NCBI GenBank assembly: GCA_965226695.1
Contig: OZ245405.1
Location: 186,001 to 250,000 of the forward strand
From: CATOSD01 sp965226695
Lineage (GTDB): Bacteria; Chloroflexota; Dehalococcoidia; Lucifugimonadales; CATOSD01
DNA: 64,000 bases
Direction: 5' to 3'
Below are positions 34,439 through 43,895 of this stretch, in pieces. How positions within the stretch are numbered: the stretch's first letter is position 1; each line of letters starts with the position of its first letter. The position numbers and the translations under genes are program-made. The notes beneath the pieces are model-generated. The model saw only the letters and a list, made by a program, of their open reading frames with translations, was not told the origin of the DNA and did no database searches.

Positions 34439-37400
34439 TCAGTCAGTGTCTATCCGATGACCCTTGTACACGCGCTGCTGGAAGAAGTCCAGATTCGCAT
34501 CGCTGTTGTCCGGCGCCTTCAGCGAATTGCTGGCATCCACGCTCCACGATACCCCAACGTCGCCCGGCCGCCCGGGGCGCGGCCCGTGGTGCCCGATCCA
34601 GATGCCGTCGGCATCCCGGTCCCCCGCCACGACGGTGTACCGGAACACGAGCCTCCTCGTACCGCTGCCGGACGCGTAAGCGGCTGTCCGGGGCCCGGCG
34701 TCGGTCCCAATTATGAACCCCGGCGTTCCGGTCGCCGTCACCGGGTTGGTGAAGCCCACCGTGACGTCGATAACGTCTCCGACTCCGTAGACGCCTCCGG
34801 TGCTGGTGGACGTTACGTCTACGCGCTCGACCCTGGCGTCAGTGGTGTCCACGGCAATCGAGTAGGTGCTGCTGGCGGTGCGGTCGGAGGAGATGACGTG
34901 GATGTTGATGACGTTCTCGCCCTTTTCCAGCGTGACCACCCCGTCGTCGCCGGCAGCCCCGGTCCTGTCGGAGTAGATGGAGTAGAATTGCAGCGAGTTA
35001 GTCCTTACGGGCTTGACCGTCACCGATCCCGTTTCCTGGGGTACCGACGCCGCGTAGCTGAGACTATTCCGGTCAAACCTCGGGTGAAGCGGCGCCCCAC
35101 CAAGGTCTACGCCCAGCAACTGGGCGTTGTCGCGCCAGGGAGAGTCGTCGTCCAGGTTGTCGATTACCCTGCCGGCCCAGTCCCAGCATATCAGCTGATT
35201 GTCCTTGCGCAGGCCGCAAATGAGCCGCGACCACTCTACGGTAACGGACTTGTAGCCGATGTCCGTTTCACCTGGTGGGCTGCTCACGCGACTCGAAATA
35301 CCCTCTCCGTACCAGCAGTCGACCGTACCGTCGGTTTTGACGCCGCAACTTGGTCCATAGGAAATGCTGGTGTCAATAAAGCTGTATTCACCCGGCGGGG
35401 CGTATAGGGCAGAATTATCGACATTTTCGGCGTGGAACTGGTATTGATTGTATCGCCACCTCCAGCAAAGGGCCGCGTTGTCACTCTCGCGGATGCCGCA
35501 GGCTTGAGTGTAACCCCCAGATATGAACTTGAACCTCGTATCCCGGTACTCGTTGGGCAGGTCTATAGGTATAAACCCGTCACGTCCGTATGCCCAGCAG
35601 CGGACCTTGCCGTCCAACCGGATTGCGCATGCTCCGAAACGGTTCTGCCCGATGGCCTGGAAAGGCCCTGACACGGTTACGTCAGGAGGAGTATGAGAGG
35701 TATTGTAATCCAAGAGTTTCCGACAACGAAGGTCGCCGTCCTCGTCGAGAGCACAGATTTCGGCGCCGTGTTCGGGCGACATGTTGAAGTCGCCTGCCTT
35801 CACTCCTGTCCGGCTGAATGTTCTCCCTTCTCCATTCCAGCATACATCGGAGCCGTCGGCCCGCAGGCCGCAGCCAAAAATTCTGTGTGTCGATATCCTC
35901 TCAAAAATGCCGTCGGGCACATGTTCAGATATAGGGTGGTAACCAGTATGGATGCTGCAGGAAATCGTATGGTCGACGCGCAGGCCGCAGTAGTTCCACC
36001 AGCCCGCGTCCACCTGCACGAAGCCCGTGGTGGTCGCCGCCCCGGGAGTGCGGAACACCGTCAGCGCGTACTCCCGCGTCGTCGTCGCGTCCATCGCCGT
36101 GACCGTGATGGCGATCACGTTTCGTCCCTCTTCCAGCGCCACCTCGTGATCTTCGGTCTCAGCGTCCGCGTCCGCCGGATCCACCGCGACCGTCGACCCC
36201 ATGTTCTTACCTGATGCGCTCACCGTCACCTGGGCCTGGTCGTTGCCCACTACGGCAGTGTACGACAGCACGTCCTCGCTGAACGCCGGATACACCGTCG
36301 CCCCTTCCACCGACAGGCTCCCCAGCGGAGCAGACTCCATCTCCAGCGAGTTGCGGTTGACCGCCAGCGTGTAGCTCTTCGTGCTAGTCCCGTTCTCCGC
36401 CGTGACCGCGATGGCCACCGTGCTCGTCCCCACGTCCACCGGAATCTGCCAACCCTCCGCCTCGTCATTGGCGTCGCCGGGAGTGACATCGATGGTCGCC
36501 CCGTCGTCGCTCGTCTCCAGCTCCAGCGTTATCAGAGAGACGTGCGACCTCACTGTGGAGGAGTACGACGTGACGCTGGACTGGAAAGCCGGAGATATGG
36601 TGGCGCCGGCGACCTCAAGCCTGCCCAGCGTCGCGTCGGATGAGGGCAGCATAGCCCGGTTGATGGTCACAGTGTATGTCTTGGTGGTGGTTCCATTCGG
36701 CGCCGTAACCGTGATGGCGACCGGATTGTCGCCCTCGGACAGCGTGCGCTGGTAATGCTCTGTGCCCGCGTCGGCGTCCTCCGGCGTGTAGGCCACCATC
36801 GCGTCCGGCTGGTTGGCTACCGCCTTTATGGTCGCCGTGGCGGTGTCGTGGCTGGCCGTGGCGGTGTATTCCTGGAAATCGTACAGAAACGACGGGAACA
36901 GCTCCGCGCCGGTAACCTCCAGGGAGTCCAGGGTGGCGTCGTTTCGAGTGGGAGGGCTTCGAAACACTTTGATAAGGAAATAGCTGCAGTAGGCGTAGTC
37001 TTGGCCTATATGGATAAAGAAGACAGCGACTACCGTTTCGGCCGGTCCGCCGCCGGGATGGCTGCCTCGCAAATTCACCTGATGACCGTCCTGACCGGAG
37101 TTGGCGTCGCGTGGTCGAATCAAGAGGCCGCCGTTGAAGGGCTCGGTTGGCGCCAACGTTATCTGGCTCACTTCATGGGGGACGGTTGCCGTGCGGTAGT
37201 AGCCGGAATCGGCAAGCTCCGCAGTCTGGTCGCCGTAGCTGATTTCCCAGTTCACGGGCACTGGGCGTACCACGGATGAGCGGGATTGGGATGGGGGTGA
37301 TTGGGATGGGGGGGATTGCCAGCCGGAGTTCCCCGCGAACCAATTGGACAGGGCAGCCGTCACGGATTTCGTGGTAGATCGCGTGACGACGTCGCTGCCC

Positions 37401-39271
37401 TGGTCGTCTTCCGGGCCGCCTGCCCTCTGCCACAGGATCATGCCGTAGCCGTCCTGGCGCAGACCGTCTGCGGAGGTGACGGTCACCAGCGCCGTGGTGT
37501 CCCCGTTACTGGAGAGCCGGGCCTGGTGGCCCCCGGTATCCGGGTTGGCGTCCTCGGTGTCCGCCTCGAGCGCCCCGTCGGTGCGCACCACCGTCACCTC
37601 CGACGTGCCGCCCTCCTCGGAGGGCTGGTGGTCTATCGTGGTCTCGGTGACGCCGGGCTCCACCTGCACCAGGTAACGCCTCTCATTGGGATCGAACTCG
37701 AGGCCGGTCGTGCCGGATGCCGACAGCGACGACAGGGCTGCCGGGGGGCGTTCCTGCTCCGGGGCCGCCACCGGCGCCGAATAGTTGCCTATCCCGTAGG
37801 CTGCTATGTTGCGGGCGTACACGCTCGCCCGGTACTCCACCCCGGCCTCCAGGCCGAAGTAGGATAGGCTCAACTGGTCCCCCGTCTGACCCTTGACAGT
37901 GGACACCTGTCTTTGGGCTTCGGACCAGTCATCGGCCTCCCGCTTCAGGAAGACGTGGTACTCCAGCACCTCGGCCTCCGCCGCGTTGGGAGGCGCCTCC
38001 CAGGACACCACCAGCCCACCTGCCTCCGCCGGAGTCAAGGCAACGCTGGGGATGCGGCCGGGGCGATGCAACCTGGGCAGGCTGGGGGCGGCCTCCCTGT
38101 TGGGGTAGTGGTACAGCTTCAACTCCACCACATCCCCCTCCGACCAGTCCTGTCCCCCGGTCGGCCAGCTGTAGGGAATACCGATGTGTCCGCCTTCCAC
38201 GATAATGGCATCGCTTATGGACAATACCCGATCTCCAACCTCCAGATCCAAGGCATATTCGTGCAGGGAAGAGCCGTTGGAGTTCACCGTCCAGAAGAAG
38301 GGCCCACCTGAGCCGAGACTCAGGGAAGCCGATGCCACCACCCTGGCTACGGAGTCGTCCGGCAACGTAATCCGCCAGGACGCGGGGACACTGGAAACTC
38401 TGTACGCTTCGCCCATGTAGAAGACTGGGTATCCGGCGTTTATCTCCCCGACCGTCATCGTGTGGGACCACAGCAACTCCCGCGCATTCACGTCCACGAC
38501 CGTTGTCGTGGACGCTGTCGGGGACGTGGACGGCGTGTGTGCAGCCTCGGTAGTGGTCGCAGCTGCCGGCGCCGGTATGGGAGTCGACACCGGCTCGGTA
38601 GTGGTCGCCGGGGTGGAAGTCGCTACCTGCTCGCCCGTTGTCGACGTGGAAGTCGCGGTGGACTCGGGCGTGGGCTCCGGCGTCGGGGCGGGCCTGGTGA
38701 GCGCCAGGATGAACCGGTCGCCTGGACCGATTCCGCTCAGGACGGCGCGACCCGACGGCGGCACCTCGAAGTTCACGTAGTTGCTACCGGCAGTCCGCAC
38801 GTCGTTTGCCGGGAAGCTCGCCGTCGCCGAGCCGGTCTGGATCCAGACCGTGAGGTCTTCGCCGGCGCCGGACAGGCCGAAGTACCGCTCCATCGCCACA
38901 CCACCGTCGTCATTCAGCCGAAGCAGCGACCCGTCACCCTCGGGCAACATCACCCGCACGATCCGCGTATCTTCGTCGAACTCGACGTCGCCCTCGACCA
39001 GAGAGCCTGCCGCACCCCACCGCGAGTCAGCCGCCGAGTACAGCGTCGTCGCTCCGCCCGCTTCGAAGAGCGCGAGCGCTTCCACCTCCAGGCCGCTACG
39101 GTCGAAGTCTGCCAGCGAGGGAGAGTCCTCCTGTGCGACAGCCGGCAAGGCGCCCCAAGAAGATGCCGCGGCGACAGCCGCGACCGTAGCCATGGCTAGA
39201 ACACCGACAAGCCATGATCTGCCGCGCCACGCAACAAGAGCGGATAGAAGCTTTCGAGAGCCAATCACCAA
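34439..39271 (-). CDS. large secreted multidomain protein (FnIII, cadherin-like, RCC1-like)
   Basis: A 1610-residue exported protein. A signal peptide (residues about 18-47: WLVGVLAMATVAAVAAASSW then ALPAVAQ) is followed by a T/P/S-rich linker at about 215-275, an FnIII domain at about 425-525 (VSWEAPPNAAEAEVLEYHVF), several cadherin-like beta-sandwich repeats (ATLDSLEVTGAELFPSF, ATLGRLEVAGATISPAF, APLGSLSVEGATVYPAF), then an RCC1/propeller-like block with recurring CGLR...CW pairs (FGCGLRADGSDVCW, GACAIRLDGKVRCW), another sandwich repeat and a C-terminal domain ending HRIDTD. A cell-surface or extracellular adhesion or binding role is inferred. No sortase motif or C-terminal anchor is seen. 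ATG 39271 follows GGGAGGCTGTTGGTG. Confidence 0.85.
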   Translation of the reverse strand: MVIGSRKLLSALVAWRGRSWLVGVLAMATVAAVAAASSWGALPAVAQEDSPSLADFDRSGLEVEALALFEAGGATTLYSAADSRWGAAGSLVEGDVEFDEDTRIVRVMLPEGDGSLLRLNDDGGVAMERYFGLSGAGEDLTVWIQTGSATASFPANDVRTAGSNYVNFEVPPSGRAVLSGIGPGDRFILALTRPAPTPEPTPESTATSTSTTGEQVATSTPATTTEPVSTPIPAPAAATTTEAAHTPSTSPTASTTTVVDVNARELLWSHTMTVGEINAGYPVFYMGEAYRVSSVPASWRITLPDDSVARVVASASLSLGSGGPFFWTVNSNGSSLHEYALDLEVGDRVLSISDAIIVEGGHIGIPYSWPTGGQDWSEGDVVELKLYHYPNREAAPSLPRLHRPGRIPSVALTPAEAGGLVVSWEAPPNAAEAEVLEYHVFLKREADDWSEAQRQVSTVKGQTGDQLSLSYFGLEAGVEYRASVYARNIAAYGIGNYSAPVAAPEQERPPAALSSLSASGTTGLEFDPNERRYLVQVEPGVTETTIDHQPSEEGGTSEVTVVRTDGALEADTEDANPDTGGHQARLSSNGDTTALVTVTSADGLRQDGYGMILWQRAGGPEDDQGSDVVTRSTTKSVTAALSNWFAGNSGWQSPPSQSPPSQSRSSVVRPVPVNWEISYGDQTAELADSGYYRTATVPHEVSQITLAPTEPFNGGLLIRPRDANSGQDGHQVNLRGSHPGGGPAETVVAVFFIHIGQDYAYCSYFLIKVFRSPPTRNDATLDSLEVTGAELFPSFLYDFQEYTATASHDTATATIKAVANQPDAMVAYTPEDADAGTEHYQRTLSEGDNPVAITVTAPNGTTTKTYTVTINRAMLPSSDATLGRLEVAGATISPAFQSSVTSYSSTVRSHVSLITLELETSDDGATIDVTPGDANDEAEGWQIPVDVGTSTVAIAVTAENGTSTKSYTLAVNRNSLEMESAPLGSLSVEGATVYPAFSEDVLSYTAVVGNDQAQVTVSASGKNMGSTVAVDPADADAETEDHEVALEEGRNVIAITVTAMDATTTREYALTVFRTPGAATTTGFVQVDAGWWNYCGLRVDHTISCSIHTGYHPISEHVPDGIFERISTHRIFGCGLRADGSDVCWNGEGRTFSRTGVKAGDFNMSPEHGAEICALDEDGDLRCRKLLDYNTSHTPPDVTVSGPFQAIGQNRFGACAIRLDGKVRCWAYGRDGFIPIDLPNEYRDTRFKFISGGYTQACGIRESDNAALCWRWRYNQYQFHAENVDNSALYAPPGEYSFIDTSISYGPSCGVKTDGTVDCWYGEGISSRVSSPPGETDIGYKSVTVEWSRLICGLRKDNQLICWDWAGRVIDNLDDDSPWRDNAQLLGVDLGGAPLHPRFDRNSLSYAASVPQETGSVTVKPVRTNSLQFYSIYSDRTGAAGDDGVVTLEKGENVINIHVISSDRTASSTYSIAVDTTDARVERVDVTSTSTGGVYGVGDVIDVTVGFTNPVTATGTPGFIIGTDAGPRTAAYASGSGTRRLVFRYTVVAGDRDADGIWIGHHGPRPGRPGDVGVSWSVDASNSLKAPDNSDANLDFFQQRVYKGHRIDTD

Positions 39272-39486
39272 CAGCCTCCCTCAATGCCAGTACACTCCCC
39301 AAGTCCTACCACTTCTTTCGGGGCCGCGATAGATAAATACAGAACAATCCGACTTTGTCTTTTACCAGTCTCCCAGGCAACGTCATGCCTAGTCTTGTTG
39401 GTACATAGTGCTCACAAAGCCCCTGGCCTTCGACGCAGATCACCGGGAAGCCGCAAATTCGTGCGTCCGAAGACCGGGAGCTCGAC

Positions 39487-39930
39487 ATGGATCGTCAGGG
39501 CGTACAAGTGGAGGCGCCCCTGGGCATTGCTGGACGCTCCGGGCGTTTCACGGTACACTTGCCGCGCATACAGGCGCGGGGCGGCGGCCCTGCCAGCCCA
39601 GTGGGAGCGTGCGAGACGGTGCAGGCGGGTTGCCGGATACTGGTCGTGGACAGGCGGCAGGACGACCTGGACAGCGTGGTCGCCCTGCTGGAGGCCAACG
39701 GCTGCATCGTGTCCGGCACCCTGAACGCCGCCGTGGCCGTCGACCTCGTGTCGTCGACCACGTTCGACGCGATGGTGGTGGGCAGCGCGGTGCCGCACGC
39801 GGATTTCGCCTCGCTGCGAGACGACGTGCTGCGCCGCCAGCCGGAGTTGCGGATCGTCGAGTCGCGGGGTACGCAGTCGGTGCTCACGCTCGTCCGGCAG
39901 GCGTTCGGCGGAAGGTCCCTTTCCTCTTGA
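39487..39930 (+). CDS. receiver-like domain protein lacking the phospho-Asp
   Basis: A CheY-like domain spans about residues 49-147: CRILVVDRRQDDLDSVVALL, then FDAMVVGSAVPHADFASL, where the usual phosphorylated Asp (normally in a VLDxxMP context) is Gly. It is therefore probably a pseudo-receiver that is not phosphorylated. The first 48 residues are low in structure and the true start may be an internal GTG near 39600. The C-terminus GGRSLSS and the stop are encoded by a REP-like repeat. No kinase is nearby. It precedes the 4Fe-4S gene on the same strand. Confidence 0.6.
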   Translation: MDRQGVQVEAPLGIAGRSGRFTVHLPRIQARGGGPASPVGACETVQAGCRILVVDRRQDDLDSVVALLEANGCIVSGTLNAAVAVDLVSSTTFDAMVVGSAVPHADFASLRDDVLRRQPELRIVESRGTQSVLTLVRQAFGGRSLSS

Positions 39931-40038
39931 GGGAGGAAGGCCAAAGCCATCCCCGTACCCGATACGGGGATGGGAGTGAGGTCGCAGCGGAGCTTTCACC
40001 CTCACCCCAACCCTCTCCCATCGAGGGAGAGGAGACGC
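39915..40038. repeat. two REP-like repeats back to back
   Basis: GGTCCCTTTCCTCTTGAGGGAGGAAGG then CCCCGTACCCGATACGGGG, followed by CACCCTCACCCCAACCCTC and CCCATCGAGGGAGAGG in the opposite sense. The left copy provides the stop codon of the receiver-like gene. Confidence 0.65.
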
Positions 40039-40075
40039 TTGTACTCACTCCAGAGGCAACGAGGAAGGTTACCCA

Positions 40076-41378
40076 ATGGCAAGACGAAGAATCGGCCACA
40101 ACGTAACCCGCCCTCCCAGGCTGCCGGGCGAAGAGCCGCTTTCCTTTCCCGTGGCAAGGGACATCCAGAGCGTGCCCGGCATACCGAAGCGCGACAACGA
40201 GGTGTCCTACTACAGCAGGGAGGCGCCGCTTGAGAGCGTGGCCGCCTCGGAGAGCGCCTCGGCTGAGTGGGCCGGCGCGGTGCGCATGGAGTTCGCGCCC
40301 GAAACGGCAAAGCTGTACGAGGACTTCCAGCGCCGGATGCGCCCCGTCGTCGAGTGGATAAAGAGCACCCGCGACATGGAGGCGACGGCGCAGCCCAGCG
40401 GCGACGACGTGACCGAGACCATCCGCGAGGCGGCGCTGAAGCTGGGCTACAGCGAGGCGGGGTTCGCGCCGTTCGACCCGCGATACGTCTACCGCAACCG
40501 CCGCGCCGACCTGAACCCACGGCTGCCCACCGCCATATGCCTGGCGCTCGAACAGGACTTCGACGCGACGCAGACCATACCGAGCCTGGACGCCGAACGG
40601 GCGCAGGGCGATGTCTACCTCCGCCAGGCCGAGCTGGCCCGGTCGCTGGTCGACCTCATACTGTCGCTGGGCTACAAGGTGCAGGTCTCCGGCCCGACGT
40701 GGCACCTGGGGCCGATGATCCCGATGTTCGTCGAGGCCGGCCTGGGACAGCTCGGCGTCAACGGCCAGCTTCTCTCGCCCCGGTTCGGCTCTCGCGCGCG
40801 GCTCCAGATCATCCTCACTGACGCGAAGGTCACCCACGACAAGCCCGTGGATTACGGCATCCACAAGTTCTGTGCGCTGTGCCAGGTGTGCGTAATGCGC
40901 TGCCCGGGCAGGGCGCTGGACGGCCAGAAGCTGTGGTATCGGGGCATCGAGAAGAACAAGCTGAACTTTGCCCGCTGCCGCCCGGTGATGGCGCGGTATT
41001 CGGGCTGCGGCGTTTGCATGAAGGTTTGCCCGGTGCAGAAGTACGGCATGAAGCCTGTGATGGAGCATTACATCGAGACGGGCGAGGTGCTGGGCAAAGG
41101 CACCGACAACCTGGAGGGCTACACCCTGCCGGACAAGGGCTACTTCCGTCCGGGCAAGCTTCCGCAGTTCAGGCCCGACTTTTTCGCCATGCCCAGGGGC
41201 AAAACGGAGGACATTCTGTTCGCCGAGTTCAAGGGAGCGGCTGAGCGACCCCGACCGCAATGGCGCGGATGGCCCGCAGGACGAGGACGCGCTGTGGCGC
41301 GCCTTCCGCGAGCGCCTGCGCGACACGCTGGACCGCCCCGAGTCCACCCTGGACATGGGCATGGACATGAGCAACTGA
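40076..41378 (+). CDS. reductive-dehalogenase/QueG-like 4Fe-4S protein, frameshifted near the end
   Basis: Iron-sulfur protein related to the corrinoid reductive dehalogenases and epoxyqueuosine reductase. Two cluster motifs are present: CALCQVCVMRCPGRAL and, further on, CGVCMKVCPVQKYG, where an aspartate or isolated cysteine would supply missing ligands. N-terminal PRLPGEEPLSFPVARDIQS shows no Tat signal, so it is cytoplasmic or non-exported. The frame ending at 41413 reads an arginine-rich tail, while from about 41240 the next frame gives RLSDPDRNGADG to LDMGMDMSN and stops at 41378; the span is one base over a multiple of three. The true protein is about 433 residues. Start ATG 40076 has AGGAAGG upstream. 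Catalytic role unproven. Confidence 0.82.
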
Positions 41379-41394
41379 CCGGGCGAGATTCCTC

Positions 41395-41437
41395 GTATCC
41401 TCCTCTCCCTTGACGGGAGAGGATTGAGGTGAGAGCT
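41395..41437. repeat. REP-like hairpin repeat
   Basis: CCTCTCCCTTGACGGGAGAGG plus ATTGAGGTGAGAG, between the 4Fe-4S gene and the J-domain gene. Confidence 0.65.
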
Positions 41438-41569
41438 GCCGGTCGCTCACGCGCCGGATAGCAATCCACCGAGGCGCGTTCGGAAAGCAAAGTCCACAGA
41501 GAGAACGCCCCCTCGGTGCGCTTGGCCATCAGTCTTGTTCGGAAGTGTCCAGCGAAGAGTACCATCAGA

Positions 41570-42172
41570 ATGAATGTCGACGAGCTTTTTTCGGAAATTG
41601 ACGACCAACTGGAGGTGCTTGGTCTAACAAGGCCGACCACAAAGGACGAGATTAGAGAGGCGTGGCGTAAGAAGACGCGCGTCACGCACCCTGATCAACA
41701 AGGCAACACCCCCGAGGCACACGAGGCCATGAAGGAATTGAACCTCGCGTACGAGTTCCTGATGAGGAGACCCGATCCTTTTCTTTCGAGTGAGCGGGCG
41801 GTGCGAGGGAGGCAGGGTCGGGAGCGGGCAGAGCGCCAAAGGCGGCAGCGGGAACAGGCCGAACGCCAGAAGCAGCAGCGGGAGCGGGCCGAGCGCCAAA
41901 AGCAGCAGCAAGAGCGGGCCGAGCGCCAAAGGCGGCAGCGGGAACAGGCCGAGCGCGAGACGCAGGAGCGGGAGCGCCGCGAGCGGGATGAGTACGAGAG
42001 GCTGGCGCGGGAGTGGGAGGAGCGCCAGAGGCAACAGCGGGAACAGGAGGAGCGCCAGTCCCAGGAAGAGGTACGGGAGGAGCACCGCGAGCGCATACTG
42101 GTGCGCCTGGCGACTGCCGCTGGATTGATTGTACTCGCGGGGGCCTCCTATGTACTCTACCCACTGCTGTAG
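41570..42172 (+). CDS. tail-anchored J-domain protein with 10-residue coiled repeats
   Basis: A 200-residue protein with an N-terminal J-like domain (about 12-66, HPD at 40-42 in RVTHPDQQG), four 10-residue repeats of the type RRQREQAERQ/KQQRERAERQ at 91-130, a further Q/E/R-rich helical stretch to about 175 and a single C-terminal membrane helix (ILVRLATAAGLIVLAGASYV). J domains stimulate DnaK ATPase, so this may place a DnaK function at the membrane. Start ATG 41570 is chosen as the first residue fitting the J domain. The next gene also encodes a membrane-anchored coiled coil. Confidence 0.8.
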   Translation: MNVDELFSEIDDQLEVLGLTRPTTKDEIREAWRKKTRVTHPDQQGNTPEAHEAMKELNLAYEFLMRRPDPFLSSERAVRGRQGRERAERQRRQREQAERQKQQRERAERQKQQQERAERQRRQREQAERETQERERRERDEYERLAREWEERQRQQREQEERQSQEEVREEHRERILVRLATAAGLIVLAGASYVLYPLL

Positions 42173-42255
42173 CGGGACCTGACGTTTCGGGTCACCTATC
42201 TGCGCGCGCAAGCATCAAGTTTCACATGCCACCCTGATTTCATAGGCAGGCTAAG

Positions 42256-42834
42256 GTGAACGTCGTTTCCAGAGAAGTGTTTGTTGTCTGGCTGATCATA
42301 TTCCTGCTGTTTGCAGGTACCTTCTTCGGCCTCTACAGACTAAGACAGGAGAACGAGGCGCTTAAAACCCAGATTGACACGGTCGCCGTCCGCTCAGACA
42401 TTGACGCTCCCCGCATCGGCAACCAATCGGCGGCGACCGAGGACCTGGCCAGGGATTTGGAGGGCCGAGTAGAGGCTTTCCAGTCCGCTATCGAGAACAA
42501 CTCCGGGAAAATAAACTCCGTCGAAGCAGACAATCAGCAGATTGCCGCTCGTGTAGAAAGCCTCCAGAATCGCCTTGCCGGGATTGAACAAAACAACTAT
42601 TCGCTGGCTGAGGAGATGGAGTCTTTGACCCAACGCATCTCCAGCGTCGAATCTACAACAGCGCGGTTGTCCACAGTGGAAGCCGACATTCAGAAGATTG
42701 CCGGACGCGCGAACAGCCTCGCGAGCAGACTTGAGAGTCTCGTGGGCAAGGTAGAACAGGACAACACCTCACTCATTGGGCTGATAAGAAACTTGCTCGA
42801 GCGCATCGAGGAGGTGGAACGCACGTTGCAGTAG
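42256..42834 (+). CDS. membrane-anchored coiled-coil protein
   Basis: 192 residues; starts at GTG 42256 (MNVVSREVFVVWLIIFLLFA). One N-terminal membrane helix (about 9-29) is followed by heptad-rich helix to the end (LRQENEALKTQIDTVAVRS, IAARVESLQNRLAGIEQ, ITHLL-like end LLERIEEVERTLQ omitted of motif). No enzymatic signature. It lies 83 bp downstream of the tail-anchored J-domain gene in the same direction. The two proteins have opposite membrane topology and could meet at the membrane; this is inference. Confidence 0.72.
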   Translation: MNVVSREVFVVWLIIFLLFAGTFFGLYRLRQENEALKTQIDTVAVRSDIDAPRIGNQSAATEDLARDLEGRVEAFQSAIENNSGKINSVEADNQQIAARVESLQNRLAGIEQNNYSLAEEMESLTQRISSVESTTARLSTVEADIQKIAGRANSLASRLESLVGKVEQDNTSLIGLIRNLLERIEEVERTLQ

Positions 42835-42936
42835 GAGAACCCCGTGACTCGTGCGAGCATTCGAATGACACACCACAGGTTCTGAACTGTATACTGAACC
42901 TACATCCAACGGAATCCCTATCTTTGGAGGACAAGC

Positions 42937-43803
42937 ATGACTACAGTTGGTTCGGGCGACTACACGTATGAACACGTGCCGGTTTGGCCCAACATGCCCA
43001 AGTACTGGTCGTTCGGCGCGGCGTCGGACGGGGCGGTCAACTCGAAGAACGAGGTACACATCTTCAGCCGGGGCGCGCACCCCCTGACTATCTGGGACGC
43101 CGACGGCAACTTCGTGTCGTCCTGGGGCGAGGGCACGTTCTCGGCCAACCCCCACGGCATCTATATCGCGCCCAACGACAACGTCTGGCTGGTGGACAGG
43201 GACTACCACATCGCGACGGAGTACACGCCGGGCGGCGAGACGCTGCGCACGCTCGGCAACAAGCTGGCTCCCTCGCCGTCGTTCACCGGGATGCCCTTCA
43301 ACATGCCGTCCGGACTCGCCATCGGCCCCAGCGGGGAGATGTTCGTCTCCGACGGCTACGGCGCCCATCGCGTCCACAAGTACAGCGGCGACGGCGAGCT
43401 GCTGCTCTCGTGGGGCAGGCAGGGCACCGGTCCGGGCGAGTTTGCGCTGGTGCACAACGTGTGGGTGGACAGGGACAGCCGCGTGCTGATCTGCGACCGC
43501 GAGAACGACCGCATCCAGATCTTCGACGACCAGGGCGGCTTCCTGGAGGAGTGGACGGACCTTGAGAAGCCGGGCGACATCTGGATTCACGACGACGTTG
43601 TGCACGTGGTGGAGCAGGGCCCCGGCTCGGGGGTGAGCCTGTGGACGCTGGGCGGCGACCTGATCACCCGCTGGCGCGGCAGGGAGGGCCCGGGCAAGGG
43701 CACCATCGTGGGCGGCCACGGGCTGTGCGTGGACCTGCAGGGCAGCATCTACGTTACCGAGATCGGCGAGGGGCTGCGCGTGACCAAGTTCCAGAAGGTT
43801 TAG
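42937..43803 (+). CDS. NHL-repeat six-bladed beta-propeller protein
   Basis: 288 residues with recurring NHL-type blades: NPHGIYIAPNDNVWLVDRD, MPSGLAIGPSGEMFVSDGYG, LVHNVWVDRDSRVLICDREN and GGHGLCVDLQGSIYVTEIGE. The organisation is like peptidyl-alpha-hydroxyglycine amidating lyase propellers of bacteria, but without a signal peptide. Start ATG 42937 has GGAGGACAAGC upstream. Ligand and reaction are unknown; binding or lyase roles are both possible. Confidence 0.85.
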   Translation: MTTVGSGDYTYEHVPVWPNMPKYWSFGAASDGAVNSKNEVHIFSRGAHPLTIWDADGNFVSSWGEGTFSANPHGIYIAPNDNVWLVDRDYHIATEYTPGGETLRTLGNKLAPSPSFTGMPFNMPSGLAIGPSGEMFVSDGYGAHRVHKYSGDGELLLSWGRQGTGPGEFALVHNVWVDRDSRVLICDRENDRIQIFDDQGGFLEEWTDLEKPGDIWIHDDVVHVVEQGPGSGVSLWTLGGDLITRWRGREGPGKGTIVGGHGLCVDLQGSIYVTEIGEGLRVTKFQKV

Positions 43804-43814
43804 GGGGCGGTTCA

Positions 43815-43895
43815 CCCCCTGCCCCGTATCGAGTACGGGGCAGTGTCCCTTCCCCCATCCTAACCTTCCCCCATCAAGGGGAAGGGACACTGGTC
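43815..43895. repeat. REP-like hairpin repeats
   Basis: CCTGCCCCGTATCGAGTACGGGG and CTTCCCCCATC...CCCATCAAGGGGAAGGGACA. The right part encodes the last residues (SVPSP) and stop of the RNase II/R gene on the minus strand. Confidence 0.65.
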
